Shown: one piece after another, positions 13,401-25,680 of the stretch
How the letters are laid out: each line of letters begins with the position of its first letter
Numbering within the stretch: the first letter of the stretch is position 1
DNA from: Eupeodes corollae
Lineage: Eukaryota; Arthropoda; Insecta; Diptera; Syrphidae
Assembly (NCBI RefSeq): GCF_945859685.1
Contig: NC_079147.1
Span: forward strand, 265,412,572-265,476,571
Reading direction: 5' to 3'
DNA: 64,000 nt
Translations under genes and position numbers: made by a program
The notes under the pieces: model-generated
Told to the model about the DNA's origin: nothing
The model's database searches: none
Seen by the model: only the letters and a program-made list of their open reading frames with translations

Positions 13401-13561
13401 TTCCATAGAAAAATATTGTAATCGGACCGATTTGTCGAATTGAAAATTTTGACATTTCTCAACGTTTTAATGTTCCTAGAGTCGAAATAAAAGATTTTTA
13501 GAAAGATGTCTGTGTGTGCAAGTGTAGGTACTTAGCATCGACTTCAAACAAATTTTGTTAA

Positions 13562-13570
13562 ACAGATAAT
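13562..13570. repeat. Left target-site duplication of the SINE
   Basis: ACAGATAAT is identical to 13855-13863 and abuts the SINE. Confidence 0.8.
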
Positions 13571-13854
13571 CAAACCAAATGGGGTGGCGCAACAGTCCGT
13601 TGTGAACCAGGGCCTAGTGACTTACAACTCTCAACCATGCCTGTGTGCGAGTACTGTTGTCAGGAATGGAAGGGACCTACAATTTAAGGCCGAATCCGAA
13701 CGGCTAGTTTGAGAAAGCACTTTTTCATGACAAGAATTACTCTTGAAGGATTTGTCAATTCCTCGCAAGAGGCAGTACCCGCGAAAATTAATTTTTTTTT
13801 AATTAAGGTGGCACAGGCACAGTCCAACGCACTAACCATCATGCTACGGGTACT
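13571..13854 (-). mobile_element. tRNA-derived SINE with target-site duplication
   Basis: Read on the minus strand the insert starts AGTACCCGTAGCATGATGG, which resembles a pol III A box (TAGCATGATGGTTAG). About 230 bases of non-tRNA body follow, including CGCGGGTACTGCCTCTTGCG and CTGTTGCGCCACCCC near the 3' end. The direct repeat ACAGATAAT flanks it exactly (13562-13570 and 13855-13863). The B box expected about 35-45 bases after the A box is missing: GGACTGTG runs straight into CCTGTGCCACC. That suggests an internal deletion, so this copy is probably transcriptionally dead. It inserted into the dispersed repeat, and copy 1 shows the unoccupied site TTATCTGT at 4882-4889. Confidence 0.75.
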
Positions 13855-13863
13855 ACAGATAAT
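13855..13863. repeat. Right target-site duplication of the SINE
   Basis: ACAGATAAT is identical to 13562-13570 and abuts the SINE. Confidence 0.8.
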
Positions 13864-15561
13864 AGTAAAGCTAATACAGAAAATGCTGGTTTTTTCTTAC
13901 CATAGCAGTTTAAAAAAAGGTGAACATTTTGGTTAACCGTAAATATCTCACGAAATAATGACGCTAAGGACTTGCATTTAATTTTATATTATGAATCCTT
14001 ATGTGATACCGAACCAAATATATTTTTGAAAAAAAATGTAACTAACGTTTTTTTTATAAATCAGAAAAACTGAAAATAAAAATGTTTCACCTCTAAAATC
14101 TTACGAATACAAAATTATTTCATCTCCAAAACAGATTATTGCAACGAAAAATAACGTTTTTAACATCTGGTAACATTTTGAGAAAAATGAAATTGACAGT
14201 TTTTTTATACAAAATAAAAACCTAAACAAAACATTACTTAAAGTTGTTAAACATTGAATAAATCAACTCAAATATCTTCTGAAAAATTTGAGATTATGGC
14301 TTCCAGCTCATTTTATCTTATAAGAAATATTGTTTTCATCATCCAAAAAAATTTTAAGAAATATCGAAATGATAGTTTTTTTACAAAAAATAAAAACTTA
14401 AAAGAAAATTTAACAAAAGTTGATAAAAATTGCTTTTAAACACAAATATCTTTAACAAATTCGAGGTTCGACTTCCAACTAATTTTAACTTACAAAAAAT
14501 TTTGCTTTAACATTCGGAAAAATTTTGAGAAAAATAAAATTGATAGTTTCTTAACAAAAAATAAAAATCTAAAAAAAATTAATAAAAGTTGGTAAAAATT
14601 GATTTTTGGCTTAAATATCTTTTAAAAACTTTGAGATATTGGCTTTAAACTAATTTTATCTTTTAAAAATTATTGTTGTCAACGTTCAGTAAAATTTTGA
14701 AAAAATTAAATTGACAGTTTTTTTTACAAAAAACTGAAAACCTAAACAAAATTTAACAAAAGTTGGTAAAAATTGATTTGTGACTCAAATACCGTATTTA
14801 AAATTTGAGTTTAAGGCTTCCAACTTACAGATTTTGTAAATAAAAACCTAAAATATAAAACAATACTACAACTTGGTAAACATTTTCTTTCGACTCAAAT
14901 AGCTTTTCAAACATTAAAAATATTATCTTCAAACTTTTTTTATTTCACAGAAAATATTGTTTTCGATATTCAGTAGTTGTTTTTTTATAAGAATCAAACA
15001 ATCCGTTTTTTCATAAAAACTAAAATCTGCAAGAAATAGTACGCAAATTTGGTAAAAATTGATATTCGGTTTTTGATATCTCTCAAATTAATTTCATTCA
15101 TCCAATCTGTAAAAATTTAGGAAATTGGTAAAAATTTAAATAAAAATAGATTTTCAAACTGTACTATTTCCTTATATGAAAATTTTGTTGTTGTTTGTTG
15201 TTTTAACCCAACAGGAAAACCTACAAACTTTAAAGCATGAGAAATCGACTCCAAAATTTGCTTTTTTTGTTTTTTTTTTGGGGTTTTCTATTAAGAACCT
15301 TTTAAACAAATGCTTCATCGTTCTTTTGAGGTTAATGTATGACGAGTGAACAACAAATGAAGATTTTTCGGAAAATAATTAAAATACTTTTAAAAGGAAT
15401 ATCAAGTAAAGGAATTGTAGGTTTGAAAAATCATAACGTATTTAATTGAAACAAAACAAAAAAAAACTATATCATGAATTAACATAGCATCAAAAAGCCT
15501 ATTATATTTTTTTCGAATCGTAAAAGATTTTATCCTAAAAACCTGACGTAATAAAATGATT

Positions 15562-15627
15562 CTGAAGTCGGATTCGAACTAAAGTCAAAAACCTTTAAAA
15601 AAAACATAGTTCCACTGCCAACTTCAT
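15562..15627 (-). other. tRNA-like degenerate sequence
   Basis: On the minus strand ATGAAGT and ACTTCAG at the two ends can pair over six bases like an acceptor stem. TGGCAGTGG lies where an A box would be and GTTCGAATCC is a good B box. The T stem pairs badly and a run of eight T sits in the anticodon region, so this cannot be a working tRNA. It may be a tRNA pseudogene or the head of an old SINE, or chance. Confidence 0.3.
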
Positions 15628-15639
15628 TACTTTGTTGAC

Positions 15640-16640
15640 CAGTGTAGCCTGCTGCACTTTTCAGTAGATGATTTGTCTATTCAAAAGCTTGAAATTCCTT
15701 AAGTCAACAATTTGCGCACTTATGTACAAGACAAATTATGTGTGTATCTACATTTAGTTTTATACAATTTTGTTATAGATAAGGAAAAACACCAATTTTT
15801 CTAAAATGTTTCTGAAGTTTTCCAACAAATATTATATTATCATAGATTTTTATTAACAAAAGAGCTGACAAACGAACCTTTTTTCTTGTGTTGAAAATTT
15901 AAATTCAATTTTTAACTTCAATATTAAATAGATATTTTTTTGATGGCAGTGAAAAAATTATGTTTTTATAATAAACTAACGGAATTTTGTATTATTAGAC
16001 AGTTTTAACTTTCATACGCAACTATCCAAACATAAAAAAAAGGCAACGTAATTAAGTACTACAGCTTAATCAATTAAAAATTATAGTTTTTTTACCATAA
16101 ATATTATGTTTCATCTTTATTAAAATAACATTACAGTTAGCTTATATTAAAACATATATTAATATTATTATATCGTAGTCTCAAATTTCAAAACAATTAA
16201 TAAAATATTTAAAAATCTTACTTGGATATAAACCTGCTTTAATAGCTGAATATCCACGAATAAAATTTGATATGCCTCTTACTAGTAGAATACGCTGATA
16301 AATTAATGTTTATTTCTTATTATTTTTCCTATTTAAAAAAGATACATATATCTCCTAACTTATCAGCAAGCTTATTGTTTGAGTAGATGAAATATGGGTT
16401 AACTTTTCCCACAAAACTATAATTTCAAACTGACGACCGACCAACCGACACCAGCTATTAATTTTCCCAATAATTTGTTTGTAAAATTTGTCTTATGGAT
16501 ATTTATGCTACTCTATCGCAGGTTCGAGAAAAAAAATCACAGATCCATAAAGATGAAAACTTTAACTATGGTAAGGCTCTCAAAATTATAATATTATAAG
16601 TATATGTTTGTTACTTTAGGTACCTTAAAACTACTACCGT
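15640..16640. other. AT-rich spacer, nothing recognised
   Basis: The stretch is low complexity and AT-rich, without repeat-family signatures or recognisable frames. Confidence 0.5.
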
Positions 16641-17880
16641 TACTATGACCCAGACATAATATGCCACAAAAATTGGAAAATGTTTGCAACTTAAGTGTGA
16701 GCCATCATCAGCAGCGTTTCAGCGGCCGATGCGGCGTTTGGAGTACTGTATGCTCTCATCGTGCATATAACTTAAGCACACCGCATTCCTGCGAAGAAAT
16801 CCCATAAAAGTTTGCCACTTCATTTAATGAGACTTTGTCGTCCGGCTCGACCGTCTTCGTCTGTCCATTTGTCCGCTCCACAACAAAAATGAATGAAATA
16901 AAAAAAAGAAATAACAACAACTTCGAAAACGGACTCCCAAAGTAAATTATGCCTTCGCATCTTCATGGTTGTTACACATCCGTAATGCGATACTTTACGA
17001 CTTTTTGAAAAAAAAAAAAAATAAATAACAAAATTATATCCACATGCTCTTTTTGAGAGCTCTTGTAACCAGGTTGGGACACTAAAAATGAAAAACCAAA
17101 ACCAAAAACCCGTAACCCGCACCGTCATAGTCGCTCTAAGTATGCACTGATTTCGCGGGGCCGTAAAACACAGAGGTATAGTCGCATACGCCATTGTTAA
17201 GCCAACAACAACCATCTGGTTATAGCTGGCTGGCTGTTGGTTGAAAATAAGCTTCAACTTAACTACAATAGACCGAAGTGCGAAGCGATCTGAACTCATT
17301 GTTTAGGCACAAGTGAAATATTAACTGCAGGCCAGTGAAATGCATGTTTGGCCTGTTTCAAATGCCATCAGCTCAGCTTCAGTACAAGAAGTGCTGTGCT
17401 ATCGCTGGGGGAACTGCCTAAATGCAACAAAATATTTTTCTTGTCCGTCGCATGCACAGCCCACCTCCTCACTGGTGCGGTGCCCTGAACTTTTCGCGCC
17501 TCTATCTGCCGTGAAATTGAAATCCTTTTGTGCTCTATGCTACCGCAATTTAGCTCTTCAATGGGCAGCCAGTTATTCACAAAATCCTCGCTGAGGTTTC
17601 TATGTTGCGTATGTGTTGCAACAATTTGTCAATGTCGCCACAGTGTGTGGCATTGTGGCAGCAGTTTGGGCAAAGCAGCGTATTCAAGGCGCAGAATATA
17701 TTTATCCAAAGCAGCAACACTTAGATTCTATGATGTGCTCTTTTTGCTGTGCTACTCTTGTTGCTATGGTTTTGGATTTGGCTTTGGATTTCATGGGCTG
17801 CAAGTTGTTGCAGTTTTCCATATTTCTTGAATTTATTATAAACTTAGTATTGTTCTTTTATTCTTTTTTTTATTGGACGT
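16640..17880. other. GC-richer unique non-coding island
   Basis: The composition contrasts with both flanks. The longest frames (16820-17299 minus, 17528-17830 plus) are cysteine, tryptophan and phenylalanine-rich in an irregular way, overlap other frames, and have no known domain. No splice-site pattern supports an exon. A TTTGGATTTGGCTTTGGATTT iteration lies near 17770-17790. Confidence 0.4.
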
Positions 17881-19620
17881 GTTTTTGAATGAATTAGTCG
17901 TATCCCAACAAAAACTGTATTTGAGAATTTGAAGAATTCATTCAAATTTTATTAAAAACTAAATAAAAATTCTTGGCTACAAATTGATATAAAAATAACT
18001 TACTTTGGCGCGATGGTGGTGAATACATCTACGACCGTGTAAAACACCTGTAAGAAAAAAAACATACAAAAATATTTAAAATATTAAGTCATAAAGGTGT
18101 AGCGTGACTTTAAAACGCCTACGTTGAATACTTAAATAGAAAAAAAAACATCATTGACCATCGCATCATATTAAAGCTATACTTTAGATGTTATCTGAAT
18201 TGAATTTAAAAATTTGACAATAAGCTTTTAAAATTTATTGACTCACTTAGAAATTAATGAATTCATATAGATATTACAACACAAATTTATTATCATATCG
18301 GCGATGGCTTTTATAGATTGATATTCTCAAATCAAAGCCAAAGGCGTATAAGCTCGTGCTGATTAGGATGGTATAATTGGTTGATGTTATATTAAGCGCT
18401 TTATCGAGTATAGAAAATATTTTATTGAATTTTTAAAGTGTCGGAGATTTTTTAAAAGCGTTAAATTTTGACAAGCAACAAAATGGTCCAAGTGATTTTT
18501 TTTTTTAAAGAAATATTTTATTTTAAAGATAGTTTTTAAGCCTGCTAAATGTTAACGATTATGTGCTTTTATAGCCATGACATTATGGACAGGTTAACCA
18601 GAAATAAGAATAACAAATATACAAAAATGAATTAATTAAATACAATCTTGCTAAGGATGATACCTAAAAAATTGTAAGTACTTAAAATTGAATATAAATG
18701 AAATAAAATCTATCCTTAATTTACAAAATTAATAACTTTGCTGTCTAAATTTTTTGGATGATTAAAAAACTAACGAAAAATATATGTACTTATTTCGAGA
18801 AAAACGTTGCGCATCATTCAGTCTAAGAATTGAAAATGTCCATGTTATTATATAAAAAGGATTAATTTTTTTTAATAAGTTATTTTGTATGGAAATTTAA
18901 TTTCATATCAGAAAATTATATTAATATGATTGAATTATTTATGAAAATGAAGAATTTTTCTTTACCAACAAAAACTATGATGAAGGGTATTGCTTTCTTT
19001 GTAAAATTCAAGTAAAAAATGCAGATTTCAGGCCAAGTTACAAATATTTTAAACTTTTTATAAACAATCGACTTTTGCGGAGTGAAAAAACTCAAAATAA
19101 ATAATTAATTTAGGTTTTTTTTCTTTTTTGCTCAGTCTTTCAATTAGAACTTTAATATTAACATTAAAATTGTGTTCGTTTGTATGGAAATTCAATATTA
19201 AAATTCTTTAATGAAATTTAAAACGAAAAAATATATATGAAAGAACTGAATAAAAAAACTCTTGTTGCTAAAGCGTTCCTGAGGACCATAAAGTTTTATT
19301 TGTATATTAAAAAAGAGTATTTTTTAAAAAAAGTCAACTTTAGAGTTTTTCTTCAAATTAAATTTGTATTGGTACATTTTTCAATACAAATATTCTGCAA
19401 CATTAGCATATTTACAAAAACTTAAAACTAACTTAGTGGTTAAAATTACATAAAAACTAGAACATCTTTTAATTTTTTGGTTTTCATATTTCTCTTTTGA
19501 TCTTTTTGAGTTTTGCTATTTTTTTAAATTTTTGTGCCACCCTGACTGTCCCTAACTTAAACCTTTAACCTATGTTAGTTAGCCAAGATACTATGAATCA
19601 AATAACTTTAAATAATGTTT
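17880..19620. other. AT-rich spacer, nothing recognised
   Basis: The sequence consists of poly-A/T tracts and short lysine/phenylalanine frames only. Confidence 0.5.
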
Positions 19621-20500
19621 TCTGTTTGCAGCCATCAAAGCTGTTTCTCCAGCTTTACCCTTACTCTCCGGTTCCTATCGAACACATTCTTACTGAACCG
19701 AAGGTGCACAGTTGCGTCTAGTGCGAGGACGTCCAGACTATTAAGGAATTGCCTAACTACAGTTCTATGGCTCAAGTGGTAGATTAGTGGAACAGTCTCC
19801 CTACCCTGTATTATGAAACCGCTTAAACACTCTTTTTCGTAATAATTGTTATTGCTCTTGTAACGTTCCTGAATAATCTGTTCTGTTTATCATGCCTCTC
19901 AAACACCCTAGTTTTTTCCTTTTGAGATGGGGTAACGTTGAGCTATAACGGGGACCCGTATTACCTATATCAACGACCAGGTGAAGACTATGTATCAAAT
20001 CACCTTTACCCTGCTGTCAAGGCTGCTGCTTAAAACAACCCTTTTTTCAGGGGGAATGTTGCCCTAGTTTTTGCTAGAGCAACACTCATATGTCTGTCGA
20101 AATACAAATAATGATACGACCAGTTACCAAAGTACTCTAACTTTTGTTCGCCAGTGGCTGTCAAATTGGTCATGTTGCAAAAAGCTTCTGAAAACCTTAA
20201 TTTTCAAGGCCCTTCTGTACGAAATTAGGTAGTTGGCGGACGCTTTTTCCTGAGTTAGACTATCTATCAGACTGCTTGTATAAATTCTGAATAAGATCAG
20301 CGAGTTAACCACTTCCTGCCAAAGAACATTTTTAACATCAAATATTTTGATCTTTTGCATCATATTTTCAATGACCAATTCGCACATTTGGTGATGAATG
20401 TCGATAGCTTCATGAACTCCATCTGTATGGTCATTATGGTCTTGTCAATGGCCCTAAATAATATTTCTAAAGGTGTTAAAATATTCAATCTCAGTGACCA
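19620..20500 (-). other. Unrecognised coding-like remnant
   Basis: The segment is markedly richer in GC than its surroundings and behaves like old coding sequence on the minus strand. An open frame covers 20124-20387, extends upstream of its first ATG to about 20440, and gives a mixed-composition peptide (for example LWQEVVNSLILFRIYTSSLI). A second open stretch near 19640-19810 reads TVVRQFLNSLDVLALDATVH. Stops separate the two. Neither piece matches a family I can name. A degraded transposon protein is the likeliest explanation given the neighbourhood, but a decayed host exon is not excluded. Confidence 0.3.
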
Positions 20501-20721
20501 ATTGATATAACCTTAAGGGTTAGCAAGGTGACGTGACAAAATTAGATAATTGCTCGTCTCGTCTGGGTCGCGTCAAAATTCCAAGATTTCAGTCTCGTCT
20601 CGGTATCAGTACCGTTTTCGTATAATTGAGTCTAGTCACGGTCTGGCTTTTTTCTCGTCAGTGGTTTCAACAGTAATCTGGTCTCAACTATGTCTTTTCT
20701 TATGGCTTGAATAATTTGATT

Positions 20722-21540
20722 GGGCTGGGATGCCACCCACACTAAAAATTTCCAATCCCGTCTGTCGATTTTTCTTGCTTAAACGTTTGTAGGTTTTCGT
20801 ATTGGGTTAAAAAAGTTGTCAGTTGAATTATTCATAAAAACAGTTTAATTTCAAAATCTAGTTTTGTTAAATAGTTTTTAGTCTAAAACAAATTTTTACC
20901 ATTTTTAGTAGCATTTCTTAAATTTTTACAAATTGGATAAATGAAATTAATTTCAGAGATATCAAAAACTGAAAATTAATTTTTAAGAAATTTGCGTACT
21001 AGCTATTTTTTGCAGTTTTTATTTTTCTATGAAAAAACGGAATGTTAAATTTTTATAAAAAAAACTACTGAATATACGAAAACAATATTTTCTGTAAATC
21101 AAAAAGAGTTTTAAGACAATATTTTTAATTTTTGTAAAGTTATTTCAGTCGAAAGTACATTTTTATCAAGTTTTATTAATATTTTTGTTTAGGTTTTTAT
21201 TTTTTGTTAGAGAACTGTCAATTCGAATTTTCTCTAAACTTTACTAAATGTTGACAACAATATTTTATTAAAAGATAAAAGTAGTTTAAAGCCAATATTT
21301 CAAAGTTTTCATCAGATATTCGAGTCGAAAATCAATTTTTACCAACTTTTATTGATTTTTTCTGTTTAGGTTTTTATTTTTTGTCAAAAAACTGTCAATT
21401 CGATTTTTCTCAAAATTTGTCTGAATGGTGAAAACAATATTTTTTGTTAGTTAAAATTATATGCAAGCCATAATCTTAAAGTTTTGAAAAGTTATTAGAG
21501 TCGAAATTCAATTTATAAATTAATGCAATACTCAATTAAA
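20722..21540 (+). repeat. Dispersed repeat family, copy 3
   Basis: It starts with a diverged left signature (GGGATGCCACCCACAC, then TTTCCAATCCCGTCTGTCG) and runs into monomers. The landmark GTCGAAA recurs at 21148, 21324 and 21500, exactly 176 bases apart, and diverged versions occur near 20969 and 20881. The last interval, 88 bases, is half a monomer. The right end of the family (TTAGCATCATTGG and beyond) is absent, so this copy is truncated at about 21540. Confidence 0.8.
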
Positions 21541-22830
21541 AAAGTTTATCCATATTCCACTTGGCTGCTGGAAGTCTATATCTAGTAAGTCAGTAAGGAG
21601 AGCACTTTGGATGCGTGCTTAGCAAATTCAAAACGAAAATGCATAACATTTGAAAAAAGTAATAACACAGAAATTAGTTAAATATTAAAAAAAAAAAAAC
21701 ATTTTTTTAAATATATTTAAACTTTTTTTATCTGTACAGATAAACTTAATAAAAACAAAACTTTTGGAACTTTTTCAGTTCTGTAAATGTTTCTGTGCTA
21801 AGTCGACTTATGACGTATTGGTTCTAATAAATTATTATCAAAAAAAACGTCTCAATTTGACTAAATTTGTCAATATAGTAAAATTTTGAAAACGGACATG
21901 ATTTATTTGTGCTGATTTCAATTTCAAATATGACTCAAATGCATAAGAAAAGTTTTAAAATTTGCAATATTTTTCATATGCTGTTTTTCTTGTGCAAGTG
22001 GTTTATTTATTTATTCTTTCTGGACCATATTTAAAAAACCATATGGGATACAAATAGGTGAAAAATGTTAGATATATAATCGCATATTGCGGATTACATA
22101 ATATACAATTATCTTGATTTCGACACATATAAAATTATGTTGTTTTTCCTAGTGACAGAAGACATTATCTTAGCACATTCTTAATAACACGATTTTTGTT
22201 ATTGTTGTGACAAAATGTTCTCAAGATCATCTTTTATTTTGTATGAATGTAAATTGATTACTTGTTTAATAGTTTATTTAAGTTCCTATATATTCTTATC
22301 ACTTATGTATATTCATTCAAACTAAAAATAGAAAACTGCTTATATAATTGGTTTAAACAATAAAAACGATTATTTCACCCAGAATTATCGACTTCTGTGG
22401 TTGGATTAAAATTAATAAATCCTTATTAATATTTTTTTTTATTCGAAATAATAAAAATCAAATTTTTCTTTCAAAATCATATTTCTGTTTCACACGAAAT
22501 TTGCATTATAATTCTCAGAATAAAAATGTCAAGCAAAAATATTTGCATTTTATTATTTAAACAAAAGAGAAATCATATTTTTATGATTCTACCTTATCTA
22601 TACCGAATCAATTTACATTTACCTAATCCTCTTAATAATTTATACCAACTCTAAAAAAATGTATTATTGAAAACAAAAAATATAAATAAAATAAACTCGT
22701 AAAAAGTCATTATTCGCCATACAACATCTCCCCATCACATCAGTCTCTGCTAAATGCGGATATATCTCAAACAAAACAATAAATAAAGACAGAATAAAGA
22801 AAAATAAAATCTAACAAATATTTTATCTCA
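21540..22830. other. AT-rich spacer, nothing recognised
   Basis: A poly-A run lies near 21690. I saw no gene or repeat signature. Confidence 0.5.
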
Positions 22831-24140
22831 TTGGTATTAATAGCTCGGCAGGTGTTCGAAACCCATCTGTATAAATTTACCTTATAGGTAGGTGTTGAAA
22901 TTAACAATATACGAAGTCAACAATTCTACTAAGGTCATTACACACTCAAACTCATATACGTACCTACTAACTTTGAGATAGAAGCACATCATAAACAACT
23001 TGAAAATAACCCGATTTGATTTATTCCAATCCGAGATCGGAATTATTAAATACGACGACATTGAGGTGGATGGCGTGGCGTGGAACACCGCGGACTATGA
23101 AGTACCCCCGATGGTATTAATGTCCACTTCCACTCTTGAAAGAAGTGTGACCACCCACCGGAACCAAAGAAAAAAAAAGAAACCCTACTTGAACCAGATA
23201 TCTATATCCAAACCCATATTCACACATCGTTAAATTGGCCACTCAGCGGCGGACCCATCCCACCACTTCAGCAGCAAAATCATATCTATTCCACCACTTT
23301 GCTGAAGACAGTATACAAAAATAAGGCAGGGGGAATACGTGTGAATTTTCATTTCATGTGGAAAATCGTTGGCACGATATTAACTGAAATGAAACCGCGC
23401 CGTGCCACCATCAATTAACGTGTAATTTGTTCGCAAGGTGCATTCCCATCATCATCAGCAGCAAAGAGAGAGAGAGTGCGAGAGGATCGTGTGTGAACAT
23501 TATTCCAACCAAAAGATACAATATCTATAAAAAAAAATTAAATTAGAAATTGGTGGTGGTCGAGTCGGTCGGCATACGAGATCAGTTTCTATTTCAATCG
23601 ACGCGGCCGCGGCCCCTCATTGGTTTTAAGCCCGAAACCAAATGCTAATATAACAAATGCAAATAGATTTGTTGCTAGAAGAGGCGTGACTTAGAGCCCG
23701 GAATATACTCTCCGAACCTGAAGTTGAATTAGCTTAAGATACATATGTATATAAAATATCTATCAGTAGATTATGTAGGTAGTTATAGATATAACGGTTT
23801 GCCAACACTATCAGTATATGAGATACAACTTATAGCAACGACTTACTCGCACTTATCTCAAGCCCGATGAGAACGATTTATTATATGTGGCTATAAGGCA
23901 TCAGGTATGGTTTGCAATGCATTAGATACATTCGAGTATATCGTATGGGGCTTGTAATTTGATATGGATAATATGCTGGGGCTTGAGCAGTAGATGTGTG
24001 TATTTTTATCTAAAGCCATGTATCTACAAGATCACTTGAGCCGATGTAGTTATTGGATTCAAGTGGAGGTTTAATATACGAACGGGCGCTGCGCTGCTGA
24101 TGCAAACGATTCTACGCGACGACGCGACGGGCGGATAGGT
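22830..24140. other. GC-richer unique island with a GAGA tract
   Basis: The stretch includes AAGAGAGAGAGAG at about 23463-23476, a motif bound by GAGA-type factors in flies, and the CG-rich segments CGACGCGGCCGCGGCCCC near 23599 and GCGACGACGCGACGGGCGG near 24115. The open frame at 23000-23233 (+) looks unlike a known protein. I infer possible cis-regulatory sequence. Confidence 0.35.
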
Positions 24141-25680
24141 TTGTTGGGTTGGAATATCTTAAAAAATTTCCCACCATCACTTACAAAGTGTATAGTCATT
24201 TCTTTTTTGCAGTTTTGTGGGTTGAGAGAAATTTTCTAATCAGCAGCCATTTTCTGGATATACTGGCTTTAGAAAATTTCGAAATTTGTAGCCCACAAAA
24301 TAAATATCTTCATCAATTTAAATTTAAAAATGATTAATTTTTAACAACCTTATCAATATTCATCATCATCGATGAAATGATAAGAACCAAAAAACGATTT
24401 GTATTAAAATTAAGGCCAAAATTATTGTTTTCTTTGCTAAAATTAAAAGCTTAGCCATAAGCTTGAATTATACATCGAATATAATCTGATTTCTAATCGA
24501 TGCAAAATTAACTATTAAAAATACTTAAGATGAATTTTAATAACAAGTATTTATGTTGATTGTGGATTGGAGCTAAAAATAGCTTAAATCCGAAATAGAA
24601 GTAGTTGAAATAATTATTGGAGTGGTATTAAGTTTCAAGATAAATTTTAATTCGATCGGATTTTGGTATAATTACAAAAACGAAGTTCGTTAGCATTATT
24701 AAAAAATTTCATAACTTATTTTGTTGATTCTTGTGAGTAAGAAGTTTTGAAGTTAAGATAGACACATACGTTTTTCTATTAAAAGTGATATTTGGAAGTC
24801 TGTCGATCTGAAAGAAAGTGGTCGTACAGTTGGGTTTCTGTACCAACATTTCAGATGGATTATTTTGAGTACGTCAAATTTTATTCTGAAACATCAAAAT
24901 AGTAAAGGTTAACGTTTGTAGTTAATGAAGATTTTTGAACAAAAAAACATCAAAACAAGATTTTTGTCTAAGTCCAACAAATTTCTGAAATGCTTCATCC
25001 AAGTCATAAGCTTCGAATTGAGAGATTTAATGATAGTGATTTTTATAGATTTATATCCCCTTAAAATCTTTTAATTTGTTTCTTCAGGATACAGTTTGGA
25101 GTTGAAGAGTAAAAATTAATATTAATGAGGTAGATATATGGTTCTTAAACTTAGTAACTATAAATAAACACTCAATTTCAAGCTTTTTTTATCGGATAAG
25201 GCAAGATACTCTTATTTTAACAAGACCAAAAAAATCTAGTTTACATCAGGACACACTTAAATATAGAGCAGTTTTTTTCATTTCGTTTATAAATACTTAA
25301 GGAGCTTGAAAAATATCAGTGATATTAGATAATTTCTTAAAACCAACATTTTTGGTACACATTTTGTTATTAGTGGTATTTTTTCAAATAGTATTTAGTT
25401 GAATATTTGAATCAGTTTTAAACTTTTGAAATTAACTTTTTTCTAAGGAATGTGTATAGCCAAAACTAAAAGTCTCTTCATCAAAAAAAATGGTTATGTG
25501 TAAGTAAGTAAGTAAGTTATTCACTTATTTACATTTCAATATAAAAAAAATAGAATACAAATTATGAATCTAAGAGCTTAGTTTATAAAAGTTTATTTTC
25601 AATAATCAACAAAAAAGAACTAAAGCTTTAAACGTATTCTGATTTTAATAACATCCTAAACTTGTAAACTGTTTTTAAGA
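24140..25680. other. AT-rich spacer with a TAAG microsatellite
   Basis: Four TAAG units lie at 25501-25517. Nothing else was recognised. Confidence 0.5.

Larger units (their letters stand above)
13402..15258 (-). repeat. Dispersed repeat family, copy 2, interrupted by a SINE
   Basis: This is the longest copy. On the minus strand it runs from GATTTCTCATGCTTTAAAG (15258) through about five monomers to a right end near 13402. Monomer landmarks CAAATATCTT or its variants start at about 14268, 14443, 14612, 14786 and 14896, spacings of about 175, 169, 174 and 110 bases. The segment 13420-14100 matches the right side of copy 1 in reverse complement. The outer left signature (ATGCGACCCAC) is missing, so this end is truncated. 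A SINE occupies 13571-13854. Confidence 0.8.

Noticed and set aside
13600..15200. CRISPR-like array, because of regularly spaced repeats near 175 bases.
   Set aside because: The repeats are long diverged satellite-type monomers in a eukaryotic genome, with no short exact repeat and unique spacer pattern.
16820..17299. 159-codon minus-strand open frame.
   Set aside because: Irregular composition, runs of phenylalanine from poly-A tracts, no domain, and better explained as chance in a GC-richer island.
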